Part shown: positions 10,859 through 22,272 of the stretch, piece by piece
Layout: each line of letters begins with the position of its first letter
Numbering within the stretch: position 1 is the first letter of the stretch
From: Nemertoderma westbladi
Taxonomy: Eukaryota; Xenacoelomorpha; Nemertodermatida; Nemertodermatidae
Direction: 5' to 3'
Length of the DNA: 64,000 bases
Assembly (NCBI GenBank): GCA_032718475.1
Contig: JAUCBJ010007101.1
Span: 55,381 to 119,380 of the forward strand
Translations under genes and position numbers: made by a program
Notes under the pieces: model-generated
Told to the model about the DNA's origin: nothing
What the model saw: only the letters and a program-made list of their open reading frames with translations
Database searches by the model: none

Positions 10859-13800
10859 ATGTCTGACACAAAACAAACACTGTCAGATAGTCTCTTGGAA
10901 AGGACGATCTGTATCCCCCAGATCAAAGTATAAAAAGGCCCCGACGAAAATCTAAGTCCCCTCCTACTGTAAGAAAAGCCATCCCTACAGTAGTTGTGTC
11001 GGACCCTAGGTTAGTGAAGCATCATAGGTCTATTATAGGCACTAGGGCTCAAGTTAAGCGAGACCAAGCGACGGCTGTAAAACAGCAGCAGTACCCTAAC
11101 TGAGAAGTTATTTCTCAACTACGTAGTAACTCTAGTTCCAACACTGAAGAGTTAACACCCGAGATCGGATCAAGGATGGAAGAAGTGGTTTACCCTGACC
11201 CACTTGTGATTCTTCCTGGGGCAATGCTCACTAGAATGCTTATAGCTGTAGAATCCGATCAAGCGGACTGAATTAGAAATAAGAGATCAACCAGGGATAG
11301 TTACACCGGATACCCGCTGGAAGAATTAAGGTCTATTGAGAAGACTCAATGGAACTTCCCCGGACCCGGACTCCCGTTTAACTTATCGGAAGCTGCCTGG
11401 GAAGACTTACATCAAATGGGCGTAGTTAGAGATACCAGAGATCCCGCTGTATGGAAGAGGTCAGCAGCCGGATATGTCCAGGGATTCTTCAACTCCTCGG
11501 GACAAACAGAAGCACAGTTATTCCACAGACAACTGGAACCTCAAGAGCAGGGAGAACTACTATACCAAGTGAGAGAACGGATATTGAGGATCAGATTAAT
11601 CCTTTCAGCTTTTGAAGAAGCCTCAAAGAGAAGTCAAGATACATCACTGCAGGTGGCATTAAAGACTTGGTTCCAATGAGTGAATGCTAAAGTCCAGGGA
11701 ACAACACGATGGAAGGCTCAGTTAACGGAACGAATAGCCTGTGGAGAATCAACCGATGCAACTTTCTCCCATGTGGAAAGCGAGGCGGTATCCGAAAAAC
11801 CTCAGAAGAAAGATGCCATTGACATCTATCTGTTGGATTATCAACGATTTATAGGTGACAAAGAGCTAAGGAGACATCTAGCTGGACTTCACCCCAATAG
11901 TGAAGAAGCCAAATTCATTTTGGACTCCTTAGATGCGGAGATATTAGCTGCGGAGCAGGCTAAATTTGATGAAAGCATTCTCATCCAGATGGACAAAAGA
12001 GAACAAATAAAGAAAGGACAGATAGAAGACAGAAAACGAGCTGCAACAGCTGAAGCGGAATAAAAAGCTGCAGCGGCAGAAGTTGATAAAAGGGCAGCAG
12101 CTGCAGAAGCTGATAGAAAGGCGGCGGCGGCAGAAGTAGAACGCAAAGCTGCCACAGTAGAAACTGAAAGGAAGGCAGCTGAAGCAAAGGCACAGCTAGA
12201 ATTAGAGAGTATACAGGCGAGACAAGATTACTTAAATAAACAAAGGGCAGCCACTCAGATGCAACTACTGAGTCGATCTACTCCCAGAAGACATGGATTT
12301 ACCTCCTCAGATGAAGGTACTACAACGGATTCCGAGTGTAAAGGTAATAAATCTCGTTCGAACGGACGTAGAAGAGCGCCCCAAAGACACAAGTTGCCTA
12401 ACTTACCCCCTACGGTGAGAAGGGAATTAGCTCATGTAGACTTAAGTAATAGAGAGTCAACAGCCCAAATTATAAGAGTAGAAAGACTCCCTACTATAGT
12501 AGATGAGCCAGAAATAATTAGGCCTGTTAGCGAAGCCACTCCTTTAATGGAGACCCCTTTACTCACAGAACACAACTCTAAATTCCCTTTGCATATTACC
12601 AAACTACCCTTGTCCAGTAGACAACCGCCCGAATCTCGGACTGTTATTGACGCCGAGCAAGATATAATAACCAGACTGTCCCCGGTCATCCTGATGTGCC
12701 ATCCAGCTACGACGTTGGTGGCTCCCGCACCCGCGGTTGAGTGGATGGAGGAAGGACGACGGGGGATGGAGGAATTGCTCGGACAATTGGAGGAAAACAA
12801 AATCAATTCCTCTAAACAAGTCCGAGAATTGGAAGGGACTGTTCAACTGTTAAAGGGAACAGTAAGAGAGAGTAAGTTAGAACTGCAAGAAGTACAGCAA
12901 CTTATCGCTCTCGAACGCGATAAATTAGTAAATATACAAATGGGTATACCACCACCCTCTGTAACAATGTGTCAGCCCGTTAGGTCTGAAGTATTTCATG
13001 TGCAAGGTGTGGAGCCTACACGCATCTATACTGCTAGTGAAGTAGAAACTCCTATAGTAAACCCTATTAAGAGTATTAATAAGCCTGTCGATAATGATAT
13101 CCCATACCAATCTGATAACAATCTGAGAAATTTATATACCGATAATTCGATATTAAATAGTACGATGGCTCAAGAAAGCTTCACACGGCAGATGGCTAGA
13201 ACGGAAGCCCGTCAAGCGGTAAAGGTGGGAGAGGTCGTCAAGTTTAATGGAGATGAGATGAAATGGTTACCTTTTAATGAATATTACAAAGATAACATAC
13301 AAAACTCCGTACTATCCAGCGGAGAGAAATTATGATTCCTCATCGAGTGCTTGGAAGGACCTCCCAAGTTAATGGCGTTAAAGTTTATTGGACATCCGGA
13401 CAGATTGAGACAAGTTTGGGATACACTTAACATCAGGTATGGTAATAGGGCTAACATAGCTAGATATCTGTATGCGAAATTAGTAGCTCCCAGAAAGTTT
13501 CTTAGCAGCGGGATTATAGAGTTTTCCGATGAGATTCAGGAGATCTGTAGACAGTTAGACTGGTTGGGTAAGTCTCATGAATACCATAGTTCTATGGTTG
13601 TAGGAGCCATAGCATCAACTTTGCCAAAGGGAGGAGTAGGTACTCGCTGGGACAAAAAGGTTCTCTATTTGATGGACCAACAACATAGAGATCCAACCAT
13701 GGCAGACCTTATGTCATTCTTAAACGGAGAGGTAAGACTACAGCTCATAAAACAGTCTAGAGAGAGGACTCCTGAAACCAAGGTAAGTGAAAAACCCATT

Positions 13801-14400
13801 ACTAGGAGAAAGGTAACACCAGTGTGTTATACGGATGATTATGAAAGTCAAACGTCTTATGACGAAAATAGTGGCAAAGACACCGAAAGATCTTATTACA
13901 CGAATAAAGTCAAGAAAGACGTAAGTAAACCTAAGGCTCGAACCAGTGGCTAGAGAGAACAGATAACAACTCCCCCTACGTCTCCCAAGAGAATTCCTGG
14001 TAGGAAGCCCGAAGAAAGAGCTAGCGTAGAAAATACAATGCAAGTTAAGGTAAGTAACATCAAACCTAAGTGTGTATTGTATGACGGGCCACATCACTTG
14101 AGTGGGTGTGAGGAATTCTTGAAGAAAGAACTAAAGGAGAGACGTGATGTCATGTGGGACAAAAGGATGCGTTACAATTGCCTCAGGCGAGGACATCAAA
14201 GGAAAACCTGTTACTCAGACGTGAGGTATGCTAAGTGTGGAGCGAAACATAATATCCTGCTACACACCCAGTTTGATAAGGTACCGGTAAGTTAACCCAA
14301 ACTACATGTAAAATTCAGTGATGTGAACGACACTGACCAAAGATGGAAGATGGAAGGATTCTACACAGATGAATTTTCTGATTAAAATGAATCTTGTTAT
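10859..14400 (+). pseudogene. Gag of copy 1, with multiple stops
   Basis: Starts MSDTKQTLSDSLLE at 10859, changes frame before 11101, then stays in one frame. Stops lie at 11101, 11269, 11677, 12061, 13333, 13951, 14293 and 14383. Domains in order: the segment shared with copy 3 (PAVWKRSAAGYVQGFF, about 11443-11490), an Ala/Glu/Lys coiled coil (11950-12200), a DUF1759-type core (about 13230-13500, FNGDEMKWLPFNEYY), and zinc knuckles around 14065-14265. The knuckles are degraded: the first cysteine pair is partly lost (CVLYDGPH) and NCLRRGHQRKTC remains. The frame runs on into protease and pol, as is usual for BEL/Pao, which encodes Gag-Pol as one frame. Confidence 0.8.
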
Positions 14401-15345
14401 ATGATCAACACAACCATATATCGAGCCCTTACATATGAGACAGAAACGGAGGGAGAAGAACACCAACTATATATTCCGGATCGACAGCTTTCATGGAAAG
14501 TTTCGACACCATCTGTCGGCATCCGAGAGTTCCCAGTGGTGCAACTCAGAGTACATGGCCAAGGTAAGAGCTTAATAGTAAATGCACTCCTTGACTCTGG
14601 ACCTGGCCTGGCCGAAGATATCTTTGCTGGTCAACCAAGGTTCCGAACCAAACTGAACCTTTCCGGGATTATGCAGGTTTGGAAATCTACTGTATCCACG
14701 GACTTTTATGTCGGATCGTTGTCTACTCCCCAAGACAAACTAGGTGAGAACAGTGTAAGGTCAGTTAAAATGGTGGCAATAAAGAACTTTGCTACTAGCC
14801 AAGTAGAGCCTTACAACTGGGATGAAGACCATTTTACCCAGCAATACAACTTACCTAGATTCAGAACAGATTACCCCGGGGTACAGATACTGCTCGGCCA
14901 GATTGCTCACGAAGTGCTTGAAAACCTAGAGAAACGGCCTGCTCAACCGCGACCATTACAAACTTACGCGGGAAGAACGAGAGTAGGTTGGTATTTCACG
15001 GGACCTTCCCACAGGACTTTACAAGAGAGATCGTAGGGAGAGCAAGTCCATCAGGTAAGTGAGTGTGAGGAAGCCGTGAGCGAAGAGGATATCCCAGCTG
15101 AGGAAACTCTATGCTCCTCAGACAACGACGACATCCAGACTCTATATGATGAGGAAAATACCATTGAACTCCTCACGGAGAATCAAACTTGGTCAAACCA
15201 AGTTAATTTGTGTAACCTCATCTGTCAAAACAACGGACTATTGACTTACGACGACGAACTCAATGAGGTGGTAGAGCGATATAATGATAAGATACGTGAT
15301 GAACACACGGTACGATTCTTTACTCAAGAAAGAAGAGAGAGCTAA
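14401..15345 (+). pseudogene. Retroviral-type aspartic protease region of copy 1, active-site segment partly deleted
   Basis: The retrotransposon protease would cut the polyprotein. The region reads VNALLDSG (14578-14601) and then jumps to LAEDIFAGQPRF, so the residues after the catalytic DSG (STGTFINQE in copy 2) have been deleted. Downstream are the flap-like VQILLGQ (about 14880-14900) and the GWYFTGP motif (about 14985-15005) seen in all copies. Stops occur at 15034 and 15343. The region after 15040 is acidic linker leading into reverse transcriptase; copies 2 and 3 have their first deletion there. Confidence 0.75.
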
Positions 15346-16990
15346 GCAAATTCAAGAAACGACTACTCGTTATCTGAAGGAGGAGGGTCGCTATGAGATT
15401 GGCTGCCTTTTAGGCGGAGAGAACCCAGCTTCATTAATAACCGACCTTTAGCGGAAAAGAGAATCGCACAGCTACATCGGCGCTTAACATCTAACGATCG
15501 AGCCAAAGAGATGTATAAGACGCAACTAAAGAAATTCATCGACAAGGGATACGCAGCGCGAGTTCCGGAAGATACACCCATAACGGAAAGAACGTATTAC
15601 TTGACACACCATTATGTTCCCAAGCCTGGTAAACCTAACGAAGTCCGGGTAGTGTTCGACGGCTCCTCCCTTAACATGGGACAATCCCTAAACTCAGAAC
15701 TGTTGCCGGGACCCAACTTAGTCCAATCTTTGTTGGGTATATTATTACGACTGCAGCAATATTCAATCGCCTTCGCCTCCGACATTGAAGGCATGTTTCT
15801 ACAAGTTAAAGCGTTAGCTAGGGATCGAGATAGCCTACGATTTCTGTGGTGGCCTGAAGGAGACCTCAACCGAAAACCGGTGGAGTACTGGATGACAATC
15901 CGGGCTTTCGGGATCATATCGAGCCCCTCAAACGCTTGTTCGGTAGTGCGCACCACTGCCGACGATAATAGAGACGCCTTCTCTAAAGTGGTTATCGACA
16001 ACATCAAATGGGATATTTATATGGATGACAATCTAAAGTCCCTCTCATCGGTGGAAGAAGCAATCGATGTTGCCAAGGGAACGGTAGAGTGCTTACAACG
16101 AGGTGGATATCGCCTAACCAAATTCACTAGTAACTCCCGTGAGTTCCTGGAATCGATCCCAGTAGAAGACCGAGGTGTTAAAGATCTTGACCTCATTAAG
16201 GATGATCTTCCCAAAACCAAGACCCTTGGACTGAAATGGGACATGGAGAGAGACATTTTATTTTTCCAACGGAAACAACGTGATAATCCCGTTCGAACTA
16301 AACGGATTTGCCTGAGTATTCTGAGCACTTATTTCGATCCATTGGGATTCATTAACCCCATAATCCTAGTTGCTCGGAGCTTGGTACAACAAATGTGGCT
16401 CGAAAACCACTCGTGGGATGATCCACTCCAGGGAGAACTGCTAAAGAAGTGGATGAAGTGGGAGGATTCTTTACCATCTATCGAGAACTTTAAGATTTCC
16501 CGCTCATATTTCGGTCATGTTCTCCCCACGTATTTCTATCAGCTCCATGTTTTTGGAGACGCCAGCGATATTAGAATAGGTATAGTAGCCTACCTGAGGG
16601 TTGATACTCCCGATGGAATTAAAGTTTCATTAGCCACCTCCAAGGCCCTAATAAACAACAAACTGCGGGTTCCCAGAGAGGAGTTAAAGGCGGCGCTATA
16701 CGCTACAGCCATCGGCCGGAATGTAACGGAATAGATTGACTATCCACTAGAGGAAACTGTCTATTGGACTGATGCGCTACTCATTCTGGAATATATAACT
16801 AATGAAGTCTGTCAGTTCAGCGTCTTTGTTACCAACAGAGTAGCTATTATACTCAGTTGCACTAATATAGATCAATGGAGACATTGCCCTGGGACGATTA
16901 ATCCAGCCGATATCGCTTCCAGAGGAGCAACTCCTCAAGAACTGATAGACACTCCAGATTGGTTAGGTGGCCCCGACTTCCTAGGTAAAG
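15346..16990 (+). pseudogene. Reverse transcriptase and RNase H of copy 1
   Basis: Copies the element's RNA into DNA. After stops at 15343 and 15394 the frame reads the N-terminal RT region (INNRPLAEKRIAQLHRRL), then the long open part 15511-16734. RT motifs include NEVRVVFDGSS (about 15637-15669), ASDIEGMF (palm aspartate, about 15777-15800), and the catalytic YMDD at 16018-16029. RNase H follows with HVFGDASD (about 16548-16571) and REELKAALYA (about 16675-16704), then a TAG at 16732. It continues with the TDA...FVTNRV segment and ends in NPADIASRG (about 16903-16929). YMDD in place of the commoner YVDD is acceptable in retroelements. The order RT, RNase H, integrase fits BEL/Pao and Gypsy; the protein motifs fit BEL/Pao. 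Confidence 0.88.
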
Positions 16991-18898
16991 AAGAGGAGGA
17001 ATCAGCGGAGATCAGACAAGCCAAGGGAGCGGAGAAAGTCAAACCGAAAACCCGGACGAGTAAATCAAAGCTGTTTAAGCCAGCGATAGATCTGTCTGTG
17101 CTACACACCGCCGGTGATGCCACTGTGGATCCGAATCCATCCATGGATGTTACTCGAACCAAAAATAAATCCGTCATAGAAATAAGGGAAAGAGATTGGA
17201 AATCTGGAACACCAGACGTCTCACAAGGACTCTCTCCTCTCATCCAAAGAGCGATAGCTCATTATAGCTCCTGGAACCGGCTTTGCAAAGCCATTGTGTA
17301 TTTAAAACGATGTTTCCATCATCACTATTCCAGGACGAAGATTGCTAATGATGCCACTTCAGTAGTAGCTGAAAAGGTCCATGCTACCAAAGACCTTCCC
17401 ACTTATCGGCTACCTGATAGGTTTCTTACTGAGAAGATCAGTTACCAAGAACATGATGATGCCAACAAGCAGATACTGAGACTCCTGCAATGTTACGAGA
17501 ATTCTGAAAAGTATTTCCTGTTGTTGAGAAATCCACAGATGCGCATAAGGGATCCTTTCTCTAGCACAATGATAGATGGGCTAATACGTGTCGGAGGGAG
17601 ATTAACAAATGCTCCATTGTCCTTTGACACTAAGTTTCCCATACTCATTAGAAATCTTGAAATACAAATCAAGATGATTGTAGATGTTCACAGTAAGCTT
17701 TACCACGCTGGTAGTGAACGAGTTCTTAGCGAAATTCGAACTTGCTGTTATTTCCATAAGCCCCGTAGAGCTCTAAACCAAGTTCTTAGGAACTGTATAC
17801 CCTGTAGGAAAGCATTTAGTAGGCCTTTAACACAGCGAGAGGCAGAATTACATAGGGAAAGAGTAAGCTGTTATGAACCACCCTTTACCAATACTGGTGT
17901 GGATTTATTTGGCCCTATTGAAGTATATCGTGCTAGGACTATAGTCAAGCGATGGTGCGTAATCTTTGTTTATATGACTTGTAGAGCGATCCATCTTGAT
18001 ATGGTGAACGATCTATCTACCAACAGCTTCATAGTGAGTTTACGCCGACAAATCGCTCGTTTTGGGACTAGCAACACTATGAGATCTGACAAAGGTACTA
18101 ATTTCATTGGCGCCAATAACGAGATTAAAGCTTACGTAAACGATTTGAACCAAAGACAGGTGAACGATCAGCTAGGAGTAACAGCATCTCGCTAGACCTT
18201 CAACGCCACTGATGCCCCTTGGTGGGGAGGAAGTTGGGAGAGATACATACGTAGCGTGAAGACCGCATTTCACTTTGTAGTGCCGTGCCATGCATATCTC
18301 ACCGACGAACTTTTGCGGACGTTAATGGAGGAAATCGCTGCCTATCTCAACGAGAGACCGCTTATGCCAGTCTCATCAAGTCCCGACTCCCTAGAAGCGC
18401 TAACACCCGTGCATTTCCTACTAAAGAAACCTGTAGCCATGCTCCCGCAGTCGGAAATAACAGACGGAGACGAGAACTGCCGACAAACTTGGCAACTTAT
18501 GCAGTTATTATCCCGTCGTTTCGCTGACCATTTCGAAAAATATTATCTTCGATCTACAACTTCGATCAAAGTGGTTTGCGCAGCAAGAAAACGTCAGCGC
18601 CGGAGACATGGTCCTCATTGTGGAATCAGATCTTCCCCGTAAGAGGTGGCAGACAGGTCGTATCATCGAGACTCATATATCTGATGATGGTTTAGTGAGA
18701 TTGGTGGAACTCGTCGTCATGCGACATAACTTCAAGAAACCTGGAATTGTGTTCGAAACTCAACAACTTAATCGCCCGGTTGGTCGTTTATGTTTATTGG
18801 ACAGAGACCGAGAGTTGTCCGGTAACTATGGAAAACAAGAGACTCTTCCCACGATCACCTCCCTAATCCAGCAAACATCTAGGGACTCCCCAACGTAA
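16991..18898 (+). pseudogene. Integrase with C-terminal DUF5641-type domain, copy 1
   Basis: Inserts the DNA copy into the genome. The HHCC zinc domain reads HSKLYHAGSERV...CIPCRKAF (about 17688-17820). The catalytic triad is visible as D in TGVDLFGPI (about 17900), D in MRSDKGTNF (about 18080-18105) and E in WWGGSWERY (18238-18240). An in-frame TAG at 18193 separates the second Asp from the Glu. The C-terminal domain changes frame near 18560-18610 and then reads GDMVLIVESDLPRKRWQTGRI, the DUF5641 pattern of BEL/Pao integrases, to the stop at 18896-18898. Copies 2 and 3 lack almost all of this, keeping only the last roughly 45 residues. Confidence 0.87.
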
Positions 18899-20425
18899 CA
18901 GCGTTTGGAGTGGGTGTGTGACTACATTATTTTATTTGTTTATTTTATATTTATGTATGTATTATTATGTAATTTTATTATAATCATTTTCTTTAATTTT
19001 ATTTAGTAGAATAATATTTTAACGATTATTTAGTAGATTAGTGCAATATATTTCGTATTTTATTACTTAATTACTTAGTATAATATATTTCGTTAACGGC
19101 ATGAAATAATTTCGTTTTCTCTTTCCTTACTGTCCGTATCATACTATAAATATGTGACTACAGTAAGATGAAATGTCAGTATTTATTAAAGTACAATATA
19201 CTGCTCCTACTATACTTAGGTATTATTGGTAAAGTAGAGTATTAGGAATGCAAAGTTCAGATCCTCGTGTCTCGGCTAAACCAAGCTCTGGGTAGACCGT
19301 GGAAACAACTTGCCTCTTCTCACTGACATTGCTTCTTGCAATATTGCTCTCGTACCGTATTTTAATAATACATATAGTAGAAAGATGTCCATTTAACACT
19401 AGCACTGTCAAAGTAAATCTGTTAAAATCTTTGACCCATAAATCTGTTAAACCCTTTGACCATCTGAAATTCTAGTCGATTAAGATATCGCGGCACCCAC
19501 CGATATACTAGAAATCCTTACTTAAACTTAAAAAACTTGAACAACTTAAACTTAAATAACTTAAACTTGAAAAACTTAAAAATTCAGAATCAGTGGTTAA
19601 CGTCCCAAGACATGTTCTGGAATAAATCAGTGCCCATCCCAAATATTAACTATTTGTTAAATATTCAGAACGTTTGTTATAACAAAAGTTAATATAAATT
19701 AAATAGGTTAAAAATCTGTTAAACCCTTAAATCCTTTAAAAATTTAGTCGATTGAGATATATAAACATATATCCTTATTACAACAGGTTGTTAACCTGAG
19801 AAAAATCTGTTAAATTTTTACAGCATTATTATAATAAAATGCTGACAAAATCTGTTAAACCCTTAGATCCTCTACAATTTTAGTCGATTAGGATATCGTA
19901 GTACTTACCGATACCCTTAAAAGACAAAAAATTTCTGGAATCAACGATCAGAGTCCCCAGACCTGTTCTGGAATAAAACTGTGTCTATTTTAATATCAAA
20001 TAATAAAATTCACAGGAACAAATTTCAAATTCATATCCTCTCATGAATTTAATAAATTGTCATTTTACACAACTTATAAACATTCTCAAAATTCCGTTAA
20101 TTAATAGATCATGGGAGCGGTAATTCACCCTATTAAGTATATCAGTGTGAGAGAATCTCCAGTGTACAGTCAATAGCCGATAAAATTCATAAAATCATGT
20201 ATAAGGGGAATATTGATAACTAAAGAGTCACTATTAAATAGCATCCCAGATCTGTATGCATGAGAAATACCCTAATTCTACCGCTAGCTTTGCATAATGT
20301 CACCATAGTAACAACCACACTAGAATTCGAAGTGAGTTAAAATAACAATAGAAAGTTTACCCCATTGAATAGCATGAATAGCAATTACTAATTGATAGTA
20401 TCTAAGGATACATAATAATAACGTG

Positions 20426-20839
20426 TAGTAACAATGTGTTGGCAAGCTGTATTTTTCGAGGTGTTTGTTATTATACATTTATTATAGGAAGGGATGTAGG
20501 GGTCTTAAATGGCAGCTGGCTTTGAAATTAATACTCCATATCTCAAGAACCTGTGGCCTAGTGGTTGTAGTATCGGCTTCTACCTCGAGGTCCCAGGTTC
20601 GAATCCGACACCACGGTGATGAGACCCAGTAAGGTTGAAACGCGTACGTGGTTTGAAGAGATATGAGATATTAATTTGAAGAAAAATTACGCGATTCCTA
20701 AATTTGTACACTTCCCGGTTAAAAAGTACGCATGTGATGGGATTAGTCCTACAATTGCGCCAATAAAAGATAAGTCATTTTCGGTAAAATGAACTTATCA
20801 TTCGAGGTTAAGAACCCTAGATCCCTTCCTATAATAAAT
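20426..20839. mobile_element. Short TIR element (MITE-like) carrying tRNA-like Pol III boxes
   Basis: Copy 3 lacks this sequence at the matching place (around 53730), so it is an insertion. ATAATAATAACGTG flanks it on both sides (20412-20425 and 20840-20853), giving a target duplication of up to 14 bp. Near-perfect inverted repeats of 25 bp (24 matches) lie at 20477-20501 and 20815-20839 and extend to about 32 bp with fewer matches. The 51 bp to the left of the left repeat are also absent from copy 3. No transposase is present. A tRNA-like sequence sits inside. Confidence 0.65.
20551..20615 (+). other. tRNA-like sequence with A and B boxes (probable SINE or tRNA relic)
   Basis: An A-box match (GTGGCCTAGTGG, 20553-20564) and a perfect B box (GGTTCGAATCC, 20596-20606) are correctly spaced. 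The ends pair only weakly (GTGG with CCAC) and no clean anticodon stem is seen, so a functional tRNA gene is unlikely. It sits within the TIR element, so a tRNA-derived SINE captured by, or making up, that element is the simplest reading. Confidence 0.5.
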
Positions 20840-20955
20840 ATAATAATAACGTGGCATTCTGGAAGGCCTCTGACTAACGGACAAATGGCCCTAATTTGTA
20901 CAAATTGTGGCAGGAATGTGGAATTTGTGTATTTATAGGTGAATGTTACTACTAA

Positions 20956-20960
20956 AGTGT
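20956..20960. repeat. Target-site duplication (AGTGT) left of copy 2
   Basis: The same five bases flank copy 2 at 32832-32836. The matching contiguous sequence in copy 1-type DNA reads ACTAAAGTGTGTTTACAG. Five bases is the usual duplication size for BEL/Pao integrases. Confidence 0.9.
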
Positions 20961-22194
20961 TGTTCGCGCTTTTGAAGACCTTTAGCAGTTTAACCTGCCA
21001 AAATTTATATGTCTTTTAGTTAATTAACACACCTTTAGCATACGACAATATTTTATGCTAATAAACAAAACATTAGCCGAAGCCAGCCCATGCGCGATCA
21101 TTCACCCGATGGATCTACACCCGGGAGGCTGAATTCGGATGCTTAGATTTTATTATTGCAGTGTAAGGTTGCAGTGTAAACCTATTGTATTATTCGATAG
21201 ATCACTAATAATTAATTTCTGACAGATATTATTAACTTTCGGGAAATATTAACAGTTCCTTTGGGACGTGGCGCTCTATCTATTTAAACAGAGCTAGGAC
21301 TTATACTAAACGCAACGATAAGGCTTATGATTAAAGTATAAGTCGCATTCTTTAGGAAATGCTTTGTTACCAGTCACATCACACTCACAATCATGCACAC
21401 TATTCTGCCGACCGTCAGTATATTTGATCACACATAAAGAGAGCAGCAATTGACTCACGTAGGGTCTGCTAAATAACATTGGATTCAATACACACCACAT
21501 TAATATAAATCGCAATTGTTATGGATAGCCGGTCTCTCTAACCTGTAGTGTATCAAGAAAATTGGGAATTTGGGTGATTTATCCGTATTATCCAAAGAGC
21601 AATATTTCCATCAACAAATAGGTACAATTAATAACTGACGGTAAATAGCAGTACAAACAATATGATTAGTGCAATTAAATTAAGTGAGGTAACACTGCCG
21701 CCGTTAACAGTTATACTTTCTATAATCTAAGCAGTTTACTAGAGTTCTTCCCAAAAAGCCGGTGTTTCTGGCTTAGACAGCAATAACAACAAAGTATCAA
21801 GTAAAAACAGTAAGACTGAACACTCTCCTTATGATCGACTAAAAGCTACACGTCGACAGGAAAAATCGCTCTGATTGGCTCAAGCCAAACAAAGAACCGT
21901 ACATCCAATGGCTGTTTCCATGTCAGCAACCAGCTGTTAGATGTCGTAATATGAATCATCACGGCTAAGCTGTGAAAGGTAATTAATGCATTACAGGTTT
22001 TTTGCCTTACCATGTCCGCCAAAACACGTATATAGCAGAATTACTTTTATGTCCGTTAAAACACCTGTAAAGGTACCTTGCGGGCGAGGGGAATATATAT
22101 ACAGTCAGAGAACCTTTTTTAGAGTATTCCAGCGCCTGGGGGAAACTGGATTGCGAAGCAAAGGGGCCAGTTATATCCCACAGAAGCTTTTACA
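20961..22194 (-). repeat. 3' LTR of copy 2
   Basis: 1234 bp, starting TGTTCGCGC and ending GCTTTTACA on the plus strand. It is nearly identical to 31598-32831. On the minus strand it is preceded by the purine-rich TTTTCTGGGAGCGG that serves as the likely polypurine tract in this family. Confidence 0.92.
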
Positions 22195-22272
22195 CCGCTC
22201 CCAGAAAATGGGATTTAAGTCTATAAAATATACAAAATCACAGTTTCTCAAATACGAAAATACTCTAAACAG

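Larger units (their letters stand above)
18899..20960 (+). other. 3' internal non-coding region of copy 1
   Basis: AT-rich and without a gene. It holds diverged tandem repeats of several hundred bases, each with an AATCTGTTAAACCC-type start, TAGTCGATTAAGATATCG and GTTCTGGAATAAA (about 19440-19650 and 19840-20000). A block conserved in copies 1, 2 and 3 (19247-19360 here; about 24730-24840 and 52830-52945) contains TCGTGTCTCGGCTAAACC. The region is cut at 20960 by copy 2. A 414-bp insertion lies at 20426-20839. Confidence 0.65.

Noticed and set aside
10859-18898. Reassigned stop codons or programmed readthrough explaining the in-frame stops of copy 1
   Set aside because: All three stop codons occur, at positions where copies 2 and 3 have ordinary codons, and the protease active site is also partly deleted. 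Decay is simpler.
20608-20660. Hammerhead-ribozyme-like core (TGATGAG...GGTTGAAAC) after the tRNA-like sequence
   Set aside because: The base before TGATGAG is G where the ribozyme needs C, and the flanking stems do not form the three-way junction. A weaker simple hairpin (CCACG with CGTGG) explains the pairing.
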